Of a DNA stretch of 64,000 nucleotides, positions 49,350 through 57,364 are shown in pieces. The stretch comes from Clostridium sulfidigenes (GTDB taxonomy: Bacteria; Bacillota; Clostridia; Clostridiales; Clostridiaceae): contig NZ_JPMD01000035.1 of assembly GCF_000732635.1 (NCBI RefSeq), forward strand, positions 5 through 64,004. The letters run 5' to 3'. Within the stretch, counting starts at the first letter, position 1, and each line of letters begins with the position of its first letter. The notes beneath the pieces are model-generated. The model did no database searches. It was not told the origin of the DNA and saw nothing but the letters and a program-made list of their open reading frames with translations. Both the position numbers and the translations under genes were made by a program.

Positions 49350-50105
49350 ATGAGTGAGAAAATTCATAGAAATAATAACTATAATTATGACGATAATAAG
49401 GAACTTATAAAACGGGCTAAAGAAGGAGATAATGAAGCTTTAGAATATTTAACAGAAATGAATTTACCTTTAGTTTCTTCTATAAGCAAAAAGTTTTTAA
49501 ATAGAGGCTATGAGTACGATGATATATTTCAAATAGGATGCATAGGCCTAGTGAAAGCTATAAATAACTTTGACGAGAACTTTAATGTGAAATTTTCTAC
49601 ATATGCTGTTCCAATGATTATAGGAGAAATAAAAAGATTTTTAAGAGATGATGGAATGATAAAGGTAAGTAGAAGCATTAAAAATACGGCTAGAAAGTTA
49701 CATTATGATAAGGATGCATTAACCAAAGAACTCGGAAGAGAGCCTACCATTGAAGAATTATCAGATTATTCAAAGGTAGATAAAGAAGACATAATCACTG
49801 CACTAGAATCTGCTAGTAGTATGCAATACTTATATGACACTATTCATCAAGATGATGGAGCTCCAGTATTACTTATAGATAAGCTTAGTGAGGATTATGA
49901 AGAAGATAATGAGGTAATTGATAAGCTAGCATTGAAGGAAGCCTTAAATAAATTGGATGTTAAGTCAAGGCAAATTATAATACTTAGATATTTTAAAGAT
50001 AAAACTCAAATTCAAGTAGCTAAGATGATGGGCATAAGTCAAGTACAAGTTTCTAGAATTGAAAAAAAGGTTCTAAAAATTATGAGAGATAGGCTATCTG
50101 GGTAA
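49350..50105 (+). CDS. sigF: Sporulation sigma factor sigma-F
   Basis: First forespore-specific sigma factor. The 251-residue protein has region 2 (FLNRGYEYDDIFQIGCIGLVKA, seen as DDIFQIGCIGL; KFSTYAVPMIIGEIKRF), region 3 (TKELGREPTIEELS) and region 4 with a helix-turn-helix (KTQIQVAKMMGISQVQVSR). The ATG at 49350 follows AGGTGA by five bases; a GTG at 49341 directly after the spoIIAB stop is an alternative that adds three residues. The last codons CTA TCT GGG and the stop TAA fall inside an unusual repeat element (50100-50128). Confidence 0.97.
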   Translation: MSEKIHRNNNYNYDDNKELIKRAKEGDNEALEYLTEMNLPLVSSISKKFLNRGYEYDDIFQIGCIGLVKAINNFDENFNVKFSTYAVPMIIGEIKRFLRDDGMIKVSRSIKNTARKLHYDKDALTKELGREPTIEELSDYSKVDKEDIITALESASSMQYLYDTIHQDDGAPVLLIDKLSEDYEEDNEVIDKLALKEALNKLDVKSRQIIILRYFKDKTQIQVAKMMGISQVQVSRIEKKVLKIMRDRLSG

Positions 50106-50128
50106 ACAGAGTTCTTAGCTTCTTCGAA
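50100..50128 (+). repeat. 29-base direct repeat, copy 1 (contains the sigF stop codon)
   Basis: Starts GGGTAAACAGAGTTCTTAGC and is identical for 29 bases to 50210-50238, 110 bases away. The TAA stop of sigF is bases 4-6 of the repeat. Its second half with the following bases forms a small hairpin (GCTTC-TTC-GAAGG with imperfect flanks). Confidence 0.95.
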
Positions 50129-50139
50129 GGTTAGAAATC

Positions 50140-50217
50140 GTTATCCAGGGACGTAGCAGCTCTTTACTACCACTTTGAAGAAGTGGGAGTATTAGAGCTG
50201 ATAGTCATCGGGTAAAC
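50140..50217 (+). other. Structured stem-loop element between the two repeat copies
   Basis: The inner hairpin at 50157-50200 pairs CAGCTCT/AGAGCTG, ACT/AGT and CCACTT/AAGTGG around a TGAAG loop, 17 base pairs in all. An outer stem pairs GTTATCC (50140-50146) with GGGTAAAC (50210-50217, one bulge), so the second repeat copy takes part. Base composition is visibly richer in G and C than the surroundings. There is no ORF. It is followed by a real terminator at 50276. The pattern suggests a structured RNA or a repetitive palindromic element; I do not recognise a named family. Confidence 0.7.
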
Positions 50218-50238
50218 AGAGTTCTTAGCTTCTTCGAA
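50210..50238 (+). repeat. 29-base direct repeat, copy 2
   Basis: Identical to 50100-50128. After it the two copies diverge gradually (GGTTAGAAAT against AGTTAAAAAA). It closes the outer stem of the element at 50140-50217. Confidence 0.95.
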
Positions 50239-50275
50239 AGTTAAAAAAATCATAAGTTTTTAATTTGTAAATTTG

Positions 50276-50302
50276 AAAAAGATGCGTAAGCATCTTTTTT
50301 TG
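50276..50302 (+). terminator. Terminator after sigF and its repeat element
   Basis: Stem AAAAAGATGC/GCATCTTTTT with loop GTAA at 50276-50299 and further T. It separates the spoIIA transcript from spoVAC. Confidence 0.85.
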
Positions 50303-50370
50303 TTTAAATTTTAGTAAAATGCAGATACTATCATTAATACTTTTACAATTTTGATGTTAGGAGGATAATA

Positions 50371-50823
50371 ATGAAAGTAAAAGAAACTAAAATAAAAGCT
50401 AAGTTTCAAAATGTATATGAAAGTTCCAAACCTAAACCAACTATATTTAAGAATTCTTTCAGAGCCTTTTGGACTGGTGGATTAATATGTGTAATTGGAG
50501 AGATTATATTTAAAACATTGATTTATTTAGGTCAAGATAAATTACAAGCTACTGCATGGGAAACAGTTATTATGATATTTCTAGGAGCCCTATTAACAGG
50601 GATAGGTATATATGACAGAATTGGAGATTATGCAGGGGCTGGATCTGTAGTCCCAATAACAGGCTTTGCAAACTCTATTGTATCACCAGCCATAGAATTT
50701 AAAAAAGAAGGATATGTGTTTGGAGTTGCATCAAAGATGTTTACTATAGCAGGACCAGTGCTTGTTTATAGCATTAGTGCCTCTGTTATACTTGGAATAT
50801 TATATTATATTTTTAGGTGGTAA
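50371..50823 (+). CDS. spoVAC: Stage V sporulation protein AC
   Basis: Membrane protein of the inner forespore membrane that forms part of the dipicolinic acid channel; the B. subtilis homologue is mechanosensitive. The 150-residue protein has about four helices and the family segment FWTGGLICVIGEIIF and GAGSVVPITGFANSIVSPAIEF (seen as VVPITGFANS). AGGAGG precedes the ATG. It lies about 70 bases after the sigF terminator. First of spoVAC-AD-AE, expected to be transcribed by forespore RNA polymerase; I found no clear sigma-G/F promoter. Confidence 0.95.
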   Translation: MKVKETKIKAKFQNVYESSKPKPTIFKNSFRAFWTGGLICVIGEIIFKTLIYLGQDKLQATAWETVIMIFLGALLTGIGIYDRIGDYAGAGSVVPITGFANSIVSPAIEFKKEGYVFGVASKMFTIAGPVLVYSISASVILGILYYIFRW

Positions 50824-50827
50824 TAAT

Positions 50828-51847
50828 ATGGGAAGAAAAGTAGGATTACAAACAGTAGAATTATTGACAAAACCAAGACTTATAGCTACATATACCGTTG
50901 TTGGCCCCAAAGAAGGAGAAGGTCCATTAAAGGATAATTTTGATGAGATTCTAGAGGATGATTTATGTGGTTGTAAGACCTTTGAATCGGCAGAAAGTAA
51001 AATGCAATTACATGTAGTTCAAGAAGTACTTAAAAAAGCACACCTTAAAGAACAAGATATCTCTTATATTTTTGCTGGAGATTTAATAAATCAATTAATG
51101 CCATCTTGTTTTATGGCAAGGGAAGTAGATATTCCGTTTTTGGGTTTATATGGGGCATGTTCTACATTTATAGAAGCACTTTCACTAGCATCAATATGTT
51201 TAGAAGCAGATATAGGTAATCATATGATGGCAGTATCTTCATCTCATTTCTCATCATCAGAGCGTCAGTTTAGAGTACCTCTAGAAATGGGAAGTCAACG
51301 AGCTCCATCATCTCAATGGACGGTTACAGGTGCAGCAGCAGTGGTATTAGCTAAAAAGGGAAATAATGTACCTCGTGTAACTCATATTACCCTTGGTAAG
51401 GTAAAGGATTATGGAATAACTGACCCTAATGAAATGGGAGCAGCCATGGCTCCAGCAGCAGTTGATACTATAAAACAACATTTTCAAGACACAGGTAGAA
51501 AGCCTAATGATTACGACATCATTGTCAGTGGAGATTTAGGTTCTGTTGGTAAGCAAATAACTACTGAGTTATTAAAGGAATATGGCTATAATATAGGATC
51601 AAATTATATTGATTGTGGTGATGAAATATTTGATTGTAAGTCACAGAGTACCAACTGTGGAGGTAGTGGAGCAGGATGTTCTGCTACAGTTATGAGTAGT
51701 ATGATATATAAAGGAATGATACAGAAAAAGTATAAAAAGGTGTTACTAATTGCTACAGGAGCTCTTCTAAGCACCATATCTAACTATCAAGGTGAAACTA
51801 TACCTGGAATAGCCCATGCCATTGCTCTAGAGTTTGGGGGTGAATAA
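50828..51847 (+). CDS. spoVAD: Stage V sporulation protein AD
   Basis: Thiolase-fold protein that binds dipicolinic acid during uptake into the forespore. The 339-residue protein from the ATG at 50828 contains GLYGACSTFIEALSLASI (seen as LYGACSTFIEAL), FRVPLEMGSQR and NYQGETIPGIAHAIAL. The ATG lies four bases after the spoVAC stop, with AGGTGG inside the end of spoVAC; a longer frame starting inside spoVAC has no ribosome site. Length matches B. subtilis SpoVAD (338 aa). Confidence 0.97.
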   Translation: MGRKVGLQTVELLTKPRLIATYTVVGPKEGEGPLKDNFDEILEDDLCGCKTFESAESKMQLHVVQEVLKKAHLKEQDISYIFAGDLINQLMPSCFMAREVDIPFLGLYGACSTFIEALSLASICLEADIGNHMMAVSSSHFSSSERQFRVPLEMGSQRAPSSQWTVTGAAAVVLAKKGNNVPRVTHITLGKVKDYGITDPNEMGAAMAPAAVDTIKQHFQDTGRKPNDYDIIVSGDLGSVGKQITTELLKEYGYNIGSNYIDCGDEIFDCKSQSTNCGGSGAGCSATVMSSMIYKGMIQKKYKKVLLIATGALLSTISNYQGETIPGIAHAIALEFGGE

Positions 51848-51849
51848 AT

Positions 51850-52209
51850 ATGTTGGGAGATTTTCTAAGGGTTTTTGTAGTTGGTGGAATCATTTGTGTG
51901 ATAGGTCAAGTTTTAATGGATACCACAAAATTAACTCCATCTAGAATATTAGTTATCTTTGTGGTAGCAGGGGTAGTTCTTCAAGGATTTGGCATATATG
52001 AAAAGATAGCTGAATTTGGTTTATCGGGAGCTAGGATTCCTCTACCTGGATTTGGATATTCCTTAGCTAAAGGTGTTATGGAGGAAGTTGATAAAAATGG
52101 TTTATTAGGAATTGTCACAGGAGGTGTAAGTGCTACTTCTGCAGGTATAGCTGCAGCTGTAGTATTTGGATATATGATGTCAGTTCTATTTGACTCTAAA
52201 ACTAAGTAG
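51850..52209 (+). CDS. spoVAE: Stage V sporulation protein AE (AEB type)
   Basis: Small membrane protein of the SpoVA channel, 119 residues with about four helices. RVFVVGGIICVIGQVLMD and GARIPLPGFGYSLAKGV are typical and show its relation to SpoVAC. It starts two bases after spoVAD, with GGGGGTG overlapping the spoVAD end. spoVAA, spoVAB and spoVAF are absent here, which is the usual clostridial set. A strong terminator follows. Confidence 0.95.
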   Translation: MLGDFLRVFVVGGIICVIGQVLMDTTKLTPSRILVIFVVAGVVLQGFGIYEKIAEFGLSGARIPLPGFGYSLAKGVMEEVDKNGLLGIVTGGVSATSAGIAAAVVFGYMMSVLFDSKTK

Positions 52210-52217
52210 ACAAATAA

Positions 52218-52253
52218 AAAGTCTTCTCAAATTAATAAATTTGAGAAGACTTT
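52218..52253. terminator. Bidirectional terminator between spoVAE and the PBP gene
   Basis: Perfect 16-bp stem AAAGTCTTCTCAAATT/AATTTGAGAAGACTTT with a four-base loop at 52218-52253, A-rich on the left and T-rich on the right, serving both convergent genes. Confidence 0.88.
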
Positions 52254-52271
52254 GATTTTACAATAAAATAA

Positions 52272-54851
52272 TTAACCTCTTATCCTATTACTAAATATTT
52301 TAGGGATCATAGTATAGATATTTAACAGATGATTGAAAGCTTCAGGCTTAATTTCACTATTTCCAGTGTTACCCTCATTACCCTCATCTCCAGTATCATC
52401 ACCAGGATCAGATGGTTCTACAGGAGGTGTAGTTGTATCACCAGGATTTGTATTTTCACCTGGTTTATCTGGTTTATTAGGATTAGGTATTTTATCTTTA
52501 TCCTTGTCTTTATCTTTGTCTTCATCTTTATATTCTGTAGGATCTTTAGCTACTGGAGCTAGATATTTATTATCAAGCATGTTACCAGAATATAATCTAG
52601 TATCACGAGTTATAAATACTACCTTTTGTATTTTATCTTTAGGTGTTTTATCAGAAGGTAAGTAGTATTTACCATCAGCAGCCTTTACAACGTCAAGTTC
52701 CACATGGATATTATCCAGAGTAGTTGGTTGAGTACCACTTATAAAGATTTCAGAGTAAATTCTATTTCCCCTAGGATCCCTCTTAGTAAGCGCCGTTGGA
52801 AGGGTTCCAGAATCTTTAGAAATATAAGCACTAGTTAATCCACCAGGAGCCTGAAGAGATTTATATTCAAGTCCCTCATGAGCTGCTGCCATAATCTTAC
52901 CCCATAGACCAGCTGGAACGCTACTACTAGTAAAAGGTAATTCCTTACTATTATCATAACCCATCCATACAGCACCTGAGTAGTAAGGCGTTAATCCACT
53001 GAAATAAAGGTTTTTGGTAGATTCAGAGGTACCGGTTTTACCCCTAACTTCCATATTCCCAAATCTTGCTTGTGGACCTGTGTTGTTCACAGAACCTTCA
53101 AGCATATCATAAACAATATAAGCTGTTTGTGGAGAAATTACTTGCTTAGATTCAAGTTTTGGCTCGAGTAGAACTTTACCATTCTTATCAGTAACCTTAG
53201 TATATATTCTTGAAGTAGTCATATTTCCTTGATTTCCAAAAGTACCAAAGGCTTGAGCCATTTCATAAGGTGTAGTTCCATCTATTTCACCTAGAGATAA
53301 AGCAGAAATACTAGTTCTATCTCTATCAGTTATACTTAATCCAAATTTTTCTCCATAGGATGCAGAGGTATTTAGACCTATTCTATCAACTACAGATACT
53401 GCTACGGTATTTTTAGAAAGAGCAAGAGCATCACGGATAGTAATATATCCGTCAAATACGTAATTCCAGTTTTGTGGAACATATGGACCATCATCACCAG
53501 GATATTTAGAACCAATAGAAGTTGGTAATGGACCATCTACAAACACTGACCCTGCAGTTAAAGTTTTACCTTCAATAGCTGGAGCATATACAGTAAGTGG
53601 CTTTATACTAGAACCTGGTGAACGTAGGAAGGTTTGACCATCCTTTCCAACAGAGATAGCTCTATTATAAGACATAGCTGGTTGATCACCAATACCACCA
53701 ATTATAACTTTAACTTCACCCTTAAGATAATCTGTTATTACAGCTGAGGCTTGAACTCCATCTGCATTAGAGCCTTGAGTATCTTTAAGATAATTGTTCA
53801 TAATTTTTTGTACTGAATCCTGAAGTTTTCTATCCATGGTTGTATATATTCTTAAACCACCAAAGGTGATTTTTTCATAGGCTTCAGCTTCAGTATATCC
53901 ATAGGTTTTCATTAAATCCTTTGCCACTTGTTTTATTACAGGTCTTGAAAACCATTCATAAACCATTTTGTCACCCTCTAAAGTTGAGAAATTTAGCGTA
54001 AGAGGTTCTGCTAAAGCAGTATCATATTCCTCTTGAGTTATTTTTCCCAGCTCTAGCATTTTAGCAAGAACTAATTTAGTTCTTGGTGAGTCAAAGGCTT
54101 CTTTCTTTTCAAAGGCTTCATAGGCATTCATATAAGATATAGTTGGATTCTGAGCAGCACTTGCTAAAAATGCACATTGCTTAAGGGTTAAACCATCTGC
54201 TACAGATTTTCCAAAATACATGGTTGAAGCAGCTTCAATTCCGTGAGCGTTACCGCCTAAAAAGATAGTATTCATGTATTCGTTAAGAATTTGGTCCTTA
54301 GATAGAAGCTTTTCTAACTTACGTGCCAAATAAATCTCTTGAACTTTTCTTTCTATATTAGCCCTATTATTTATAGAATCTTCAAGGAAAAACTTATACT
54401 TAACCAATTGTTGAGTAATAGTTGATGCACCTTGGATTTCATCATTAGATAAACCAAGAATTATTTTAGCATCTTGGATTACAGCTCCTCCAAGTCTTCT
54501 TATGTCAACACCTTTATGTTCTAAAAAACGTTGATCTTCAATACTTACAAAGGCGTCCTGTAGATATTTAGGTACTGTAGATATATCTACAGATATTCTC
54601 TTTTCAGGAGTCTTATACTCATCCATTTCTTTTCCTTTATTGTCATATAGAAGTGTAGTTTCTCCATTCGATAAAAATATATCAAGATCAAGCTCTGGAG
54701 CTGTTTTAATCATGCCAGATATAATACCAAAACCAGCAGCTGCACAAGTTATGATTAAAAGTAGTAAGACTATATATATTACTTTAAAGACTTTACGACT
54801 TTTCTTCTTGGGCTTTTTTTGCTTAGGTTTAATTTTTTTATTTTCTCCCAT
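52272..54851 (-). CDS. Class A penicillin-binding protein (PBP1A family)
   Basis: Bifunctional peptidoglycan synthase, 859 residues. A basic cytoplasmic tail (Lys-rich, residues 1-22) and one membrane helix (about 23-46) lead into the GT51 glycosyltransferase domain with the catalytic Glu in FVSIEDQRFLEHKG (about residue 105). The transpeptidase domain has SPGSSIKP (nucleophile near residue 412), SKNT and KTGTS (about 605). The last ~110 residues form a Lys-Asp repeat followed by a Pro/Gly/Asp/Glu-rich tail. GGAGGAG precedes the ATG. Single-gene unit, divergent from yunB. Confidence 0.95.
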   Translation of the reverse strand: MGENKKIKPKQKKPKKKSRKVFKVIYIVLLLLIITCAAAGFGIISGMIKTAPELDLDIFLSNGETTLLYDNKGKEMDEYKTPEKRISVDISTVPKYLQDAFVSIEDQRFLEHKGVDIRRLGGAVIQDAKIILGLSNDEIQGASTITQQLVKYKFFLEDSINNRANIERKVQEIYLARKLEKLLSKDQILNEYMNTIFLGGNAHGIEAASTMYFGKSVADGLTLKQCAFLASAAQNPTISYMNAYEAFEKKEAFDSPRTKLVLAKMLELGKITQEEYDTALAEPLTLNFSTLEGDKMVYEWFSRPVIKQVAKDLMKTYGYTEAEAYEKITFGGLRIYTTMDRKLQDSVQKIMNNYLKDTQGSNADGVQASAVITDYLKGEVKVIIGGIGDQPAMSYNRAISVGKDGQTFLRSPGSSIKPLTVYAPAIEGKTLTAGSVFVDGPLPTSIGSKYPGDDGPYVPQNWNYVFDGYITIRDALALSKNTVAVSVVDRIGLNTSASYGEKFGLSITDRDRTSISALSLGEIDGTTPYEMAQAFGTFGNQGNMTTSRIYTKVTDKNGKVLLEPKLESKQVISPQTAYIVYDMLEGSVNNTGPQARFGNMEVRGKTGTSESTKNLYFSGLTPYYSGAVWMGYDNSKELPFTSSSVPAGLWGKIMAAAHEGLEYKSLQAPGGLTSAYISKDSGTLPTALTKRDPRGNRIYSEIFISGTQPTTLDNIHVELDVVKAADGKYYLPSDKTPKDKIQKVVFITRDTRLYSGNMLDNKYLAPVAKDPTEYKDEDKDKDKDKDKIPNPNKPDKPGENTNPGDTTTPPVEPSDPGDDTGDEGNEGNTGNSEIKPEAFNHLLNIYTMIPKIFSNRIRG

Positions 54852-54890
54852 ATTCTCCTCCTTTTATGATGAACATATCTTCGATACTAT

Positions 54891-54920
54891 ATTATAACTT
54901 ATATGCTAGTATAAATACAA
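54891..54920 (-). promoter_or_regulatory. Candidate promoter of the PBP gene
   Basis: On the minus strand TTGTAT (54920-54915) and a perfect TATAAT (54896-54891) are 18 bases apart. Transcription would start near 54885, with a short leader. Confidence 0.45.
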
Positions 54921-55035
54921 TATAGTATTCTTCAATGAAGTTCTTATACATATACATATATTATGTATAGAATAATTTTATGTAACATATTATACATATA
55001 TTAACATTATACCACATTTATAAAGGAGTAATACT

Positions 55036-55668
55036 ATGAAATCATCGTTGAAGTTAAAATTTACCATAATAATTTTTTTAATTATGACCTTTTTAATAAC
55101 TTTTATATATACTTTAGATAAAATTATAATGCCAACGGTTAAATTAGTGGCAGATGCACAGATGAGAGCAGAGGTCACTAATACAATAAATAAAACAATT
55201 TTCCAGGAATACTCTAAGAATTTTAATTATAATGATATAATAAAATTTGATAAGGATAATGATGGAAACATCATAATGATGTCAGCAGATACTTTAAAAC
55301 TAAGTGAAATTGCCACATTGACTGTATTAAAAGCACAAGATGAATTAGAGGAAAGATCTAAAGTAGACATAAAGATACCCATGGGATATGTGACTAAAAA
55401 TAATATTTTAGCTAGATTTGGTCCAGATGTAAAAATAAGAATGAGGCCTATAGGGCATATTACTACTAGATATATATCCGAATTTGAAGATGCAGGAATA
55501 AATCAAACTAGGCATAAAATTTATATAGAAACCACCACTAGAGTAAAGATGATTATGGCAGTATCTTCTAGTGAGTTAGAAATAGTTAATGAAATACCTA
55601 TAGTTGAAACCATTATAGTTGGAAGGGTACCAAGTACTGCAATACAAATGGATCTTAACGGTAATTAG
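55036..55668 (+). CDS. yunB: Sporulation protein YunB
   Basis: A 210-residue protein with one N-terminal membrane helix (about residues 10-28) and the YunB family pattern IMPTVKLVADAQMRAEVTN after it, with INKTIFQEYSKN and the C-terminal half containing GPDVKIRMRPIGHITT. B. subtilis yunB is made under sigma-E and is needed for normal spore formation; its mechanism is not known. AAGGAGTAATA precedes the ATG. It is divergent from the PBP gene, sharing a 184-base region rich in TATACATA repeats. Confidence 0.88.
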   Translation: MKSSLKLKFTIIIFLIMTFLITFIYTLDKIIMPTVKLVADAQMRAEVTNTINKTIFQEYSKNFNYNDIIKFDKDNDGNIIMMSADTLKLSEIATLTVLKAQDELEERSKVDIKIPMGYVTKNNILARFGPDVKIRMRPIGHITTRYISEFEDAGINQTRHKIYIETTTRVKMIMAVSSSELEIVNEIPIVETIIVGRVPSTAIQMDLNGN

Positions 55669-55812
55669 AAAGTGTGATGCTAATCACTGAATAAATTCTT
55701 TTTATAGTGTACTATTTATGTAAATAAATATAGATATATGAAAATATATAATTAATTTAAATAGTAGGAATTTCCTATAGAATAAATAATTAAAGAACAG
55801 GAGATGAGTAGT

Positions 55813-56544
55813 ATGGATCAATGTATAAAATTTTATAATGCCTTAGCTAAATATTATGATGATATTTTTCCAGCACCATTAGGTAAAAAGAAGTTTGCTT
55901 TAAAGAATATAGAAAAGGGTGGATTTGTTTTAGATATTGGATGTAGTACTGGAGAAACTACAGAATATATTTCTTCACAAGGATATAGGGCTTTAGGCAT
56001 AGACTTAGACCAAGAAATGATAAGAATAGCTAAGGATAGGTATAAGGAAAGTGATACTTTGAAGTTTGAAGTTATGGATATGAAAACTATAGCTAAGTCC
56101 TTTGGAGAAGAGTTTAATGGTATTGTATGTATAGGGAATGTACTTCCTCACCTAGGAGGAAAAAGTCAAATAAAAGAATTTTTAAAAGGATGCTATGAAG
56201 TATTAAAAAAGGATTCACCATTATGTATTCAAACTATTAATTTTGATAAGGTGAAGAGAGAGCATATTAAAGAATTGCCTCTTATTGATGGTCCTAAAGT
56301 TAAATTTGAAAGGTTTTATAGTATTAAACCAGATAGTGATATTGTAAAGTTTACGGGAAGAATAACTGATAAAGAAAATAATGAGATTTTAGAAAATACA
56401 GTAGATCTATTTATGTTAGAAAATGAAGAATTATTTGAAATGTTAAAGGAAATTGGATTTGAAAAATCCTGGAGCTACGATGATTTTAATAGAAGTACAT
56501 ATACAGGAAATGCTCTTCCTTTAATAGTAGAGGCTATTAAGTAG
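55813..56544 (+). CDS. Class I SAM-dependent methyltransferase
   Basis: A 243-residue protein with a Rossmann methyltransferase domain: FYNALAKYYDDIFP at the start, motif I VLDIGCSTGETTEY, acidic motif II in LGIDLDQEMI, and GIVCIGNVLPHL as motif IV. I choose the ATG at 55813, nine bases after GGAG at 55800-55803; an ATG at 55804 touches that site. Substrate unknown. It is a lone gene followed by a terminator. Confidence 0.83.
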   Translation: MDQCIKFYNALAKYYDDIFPAPLGKKKFALKNIEKGGFVLDIGCSTGETTEYISSQGYRALGIDLDQEMIRIAKDRYKESDTLKFEVMDMKTIAKSFGEEFNGIVCIGNVLPHLGGKSQIKEFLKGCYEVLKKDSPLCIQTINFDKVKREHIKELPLIDGPKVKFERFYSIKPDSDIVKFTGRITDKENNEILENTVDLFMLENEELFEMLKEIGFEKSWSYDDFNRSTYTGNALPLIVEAIK

Positions 56545-56583
56545 AAAATTATAGTAATGTAAATATATAATTTAATAAATAAA

Positions 56584-56631
56584 AAAACATACTAGAAGTT
56601 AATAAGTTAATATTAGCTTTTAGTATGTTTT
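56584..56631. terminator. Bidirectional terminator between the methyltransferase and hpt
   Basis: Stem AAACATACTA/TAGTATGTTT, extended with mismatches by AAGTTAAT/ATTAGCTT, at 56584-56631. A-rich on the left and T-rich on the right, so it can serve both convergent genes. Confidence 0.8.
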
Positions 56632-56685
56632 CATGTTTTTTCTTCTATTAATATATATTAAGTATTTAAAACATTTGTAAGATTA

Positions 56686-57213
56686 TTATTTAGATTCCCA
56701 GTTAAATATGTAAGGAATATTTCTGTATAAGTCACCATAATTTAAGCCATATCCAACTACAAATAAATCAGGAATCTCAAAACAACAATAGTCTGGAGAT
56801 ATTTCTACAGTTCTTCTTTCTGGTTTGTCTAAAAGAGTACAGCATTTTACACTTTTAGCACCCAACTTTTTAACGTGTTCAACCACAAAGTTCATAGTAA
56901 TACCACTATCTACAATGTCATCTACTACAAGTACATCCATACCTTCAATATTATCAGGTACATCTTGAACTATTTTACAAGTACCACTAGTTTCTTCACC
57001 ATGACCATAGCTTGATGTAGTCATAAAACCTATAGTTGTAGGTACAGTAATTTCTCTAACTAAGTCAGCAGCAAATATGAAGCTTCCTCTAAGTAGAGAT
57101 AATACGTAAACAGATTTTCCCTCATAGTCTTTAGAAATTTTTGCTCCAATTTTAACTACAGCCTCATTGATTTCTTCTCTAGAAAAGAGAACATTTCTTT
57201 GTTTATCTTCCAT
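56686..57213 (-). CDS. hpt: Hypoxanthine phosphoribosyltransferase
   Basis: Purine salvage enzyme converting hypoxanthine or guanine and PRPP to IMP or GMP. The 175-residue protein has the PRPP-binding motif VLVVDDIVDSGITM, the flexible-loop region GFMTTSSYGHGEET and the C-terminal VVGYGLNYGDLYRNIPYI. The ATG at 57213 follows GAGGTG by seven bases; an upstream in-frame ATG at 57228 overlaps that site. A sigma-A promoter lies upstream. Single gene, divergent from hflX. Confidence 0.96.
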   Translation of the reverse strand: MEDKQRNVLFSREEINEAVVKIGAKISKDYEGKSVYVLSLLRGSFIFAADLVREITVPTTIGFMTTSSYGHGEETSGTCKIVQDVPDNIEGMDVLVVDDIVDSGITMNFVVEHVKKLGAKSVKCCTLLDKPERRTVEISPDYCCFEIPDLFVVGYGLNYGDLYRNIPYIFNWESK

Positions 57214-57251
57214 GTAATCACACCTCAATTTATATTTACATTAATGTTTTC

Positions 57252-57280
57252 ATAGTATAAAATTAAGGTGAAATTGTCAA
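57252..57280 (-). promoter_or_regulatory. Sigma-A promoter of hpt
   Basis: On the minus strand a perfect TTGACA (57280-57275), 17 bases, then TACTAT (57257-57252). Transcription would start near 57246, about 33 bases before the ATG. Confidence 0.65.
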
Positions 57281-57364
57281 TAGTATAAAATGTATAAGAA
57301 TGCAGTGTTTGTTTAATGTAGAAAAATTATTAATAAAGAAAAAATAAAATTTGGAGATGATTAT

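Noticed and set aside
50100..50238. Two 29-base repeats as a CRISPR array
   Set aside because: Only two copies, an 81-base intervening sequence that itself folds into a hairpin, and no cas genes.
52333..52665. Plus-strand ORFs opposite the PBP tail
   Set aside because: They are antisense to the low-complexity Lys/Asp/Pro coding tract and have no ribosome site or family resemblance.
54900..55035. TATACATA-rich region before yunB as a sigma-E promoter
   Set aside because: Several CATATA-like strings are present but none has a convincing -35 partner; the region is simply repetitive in A and T.
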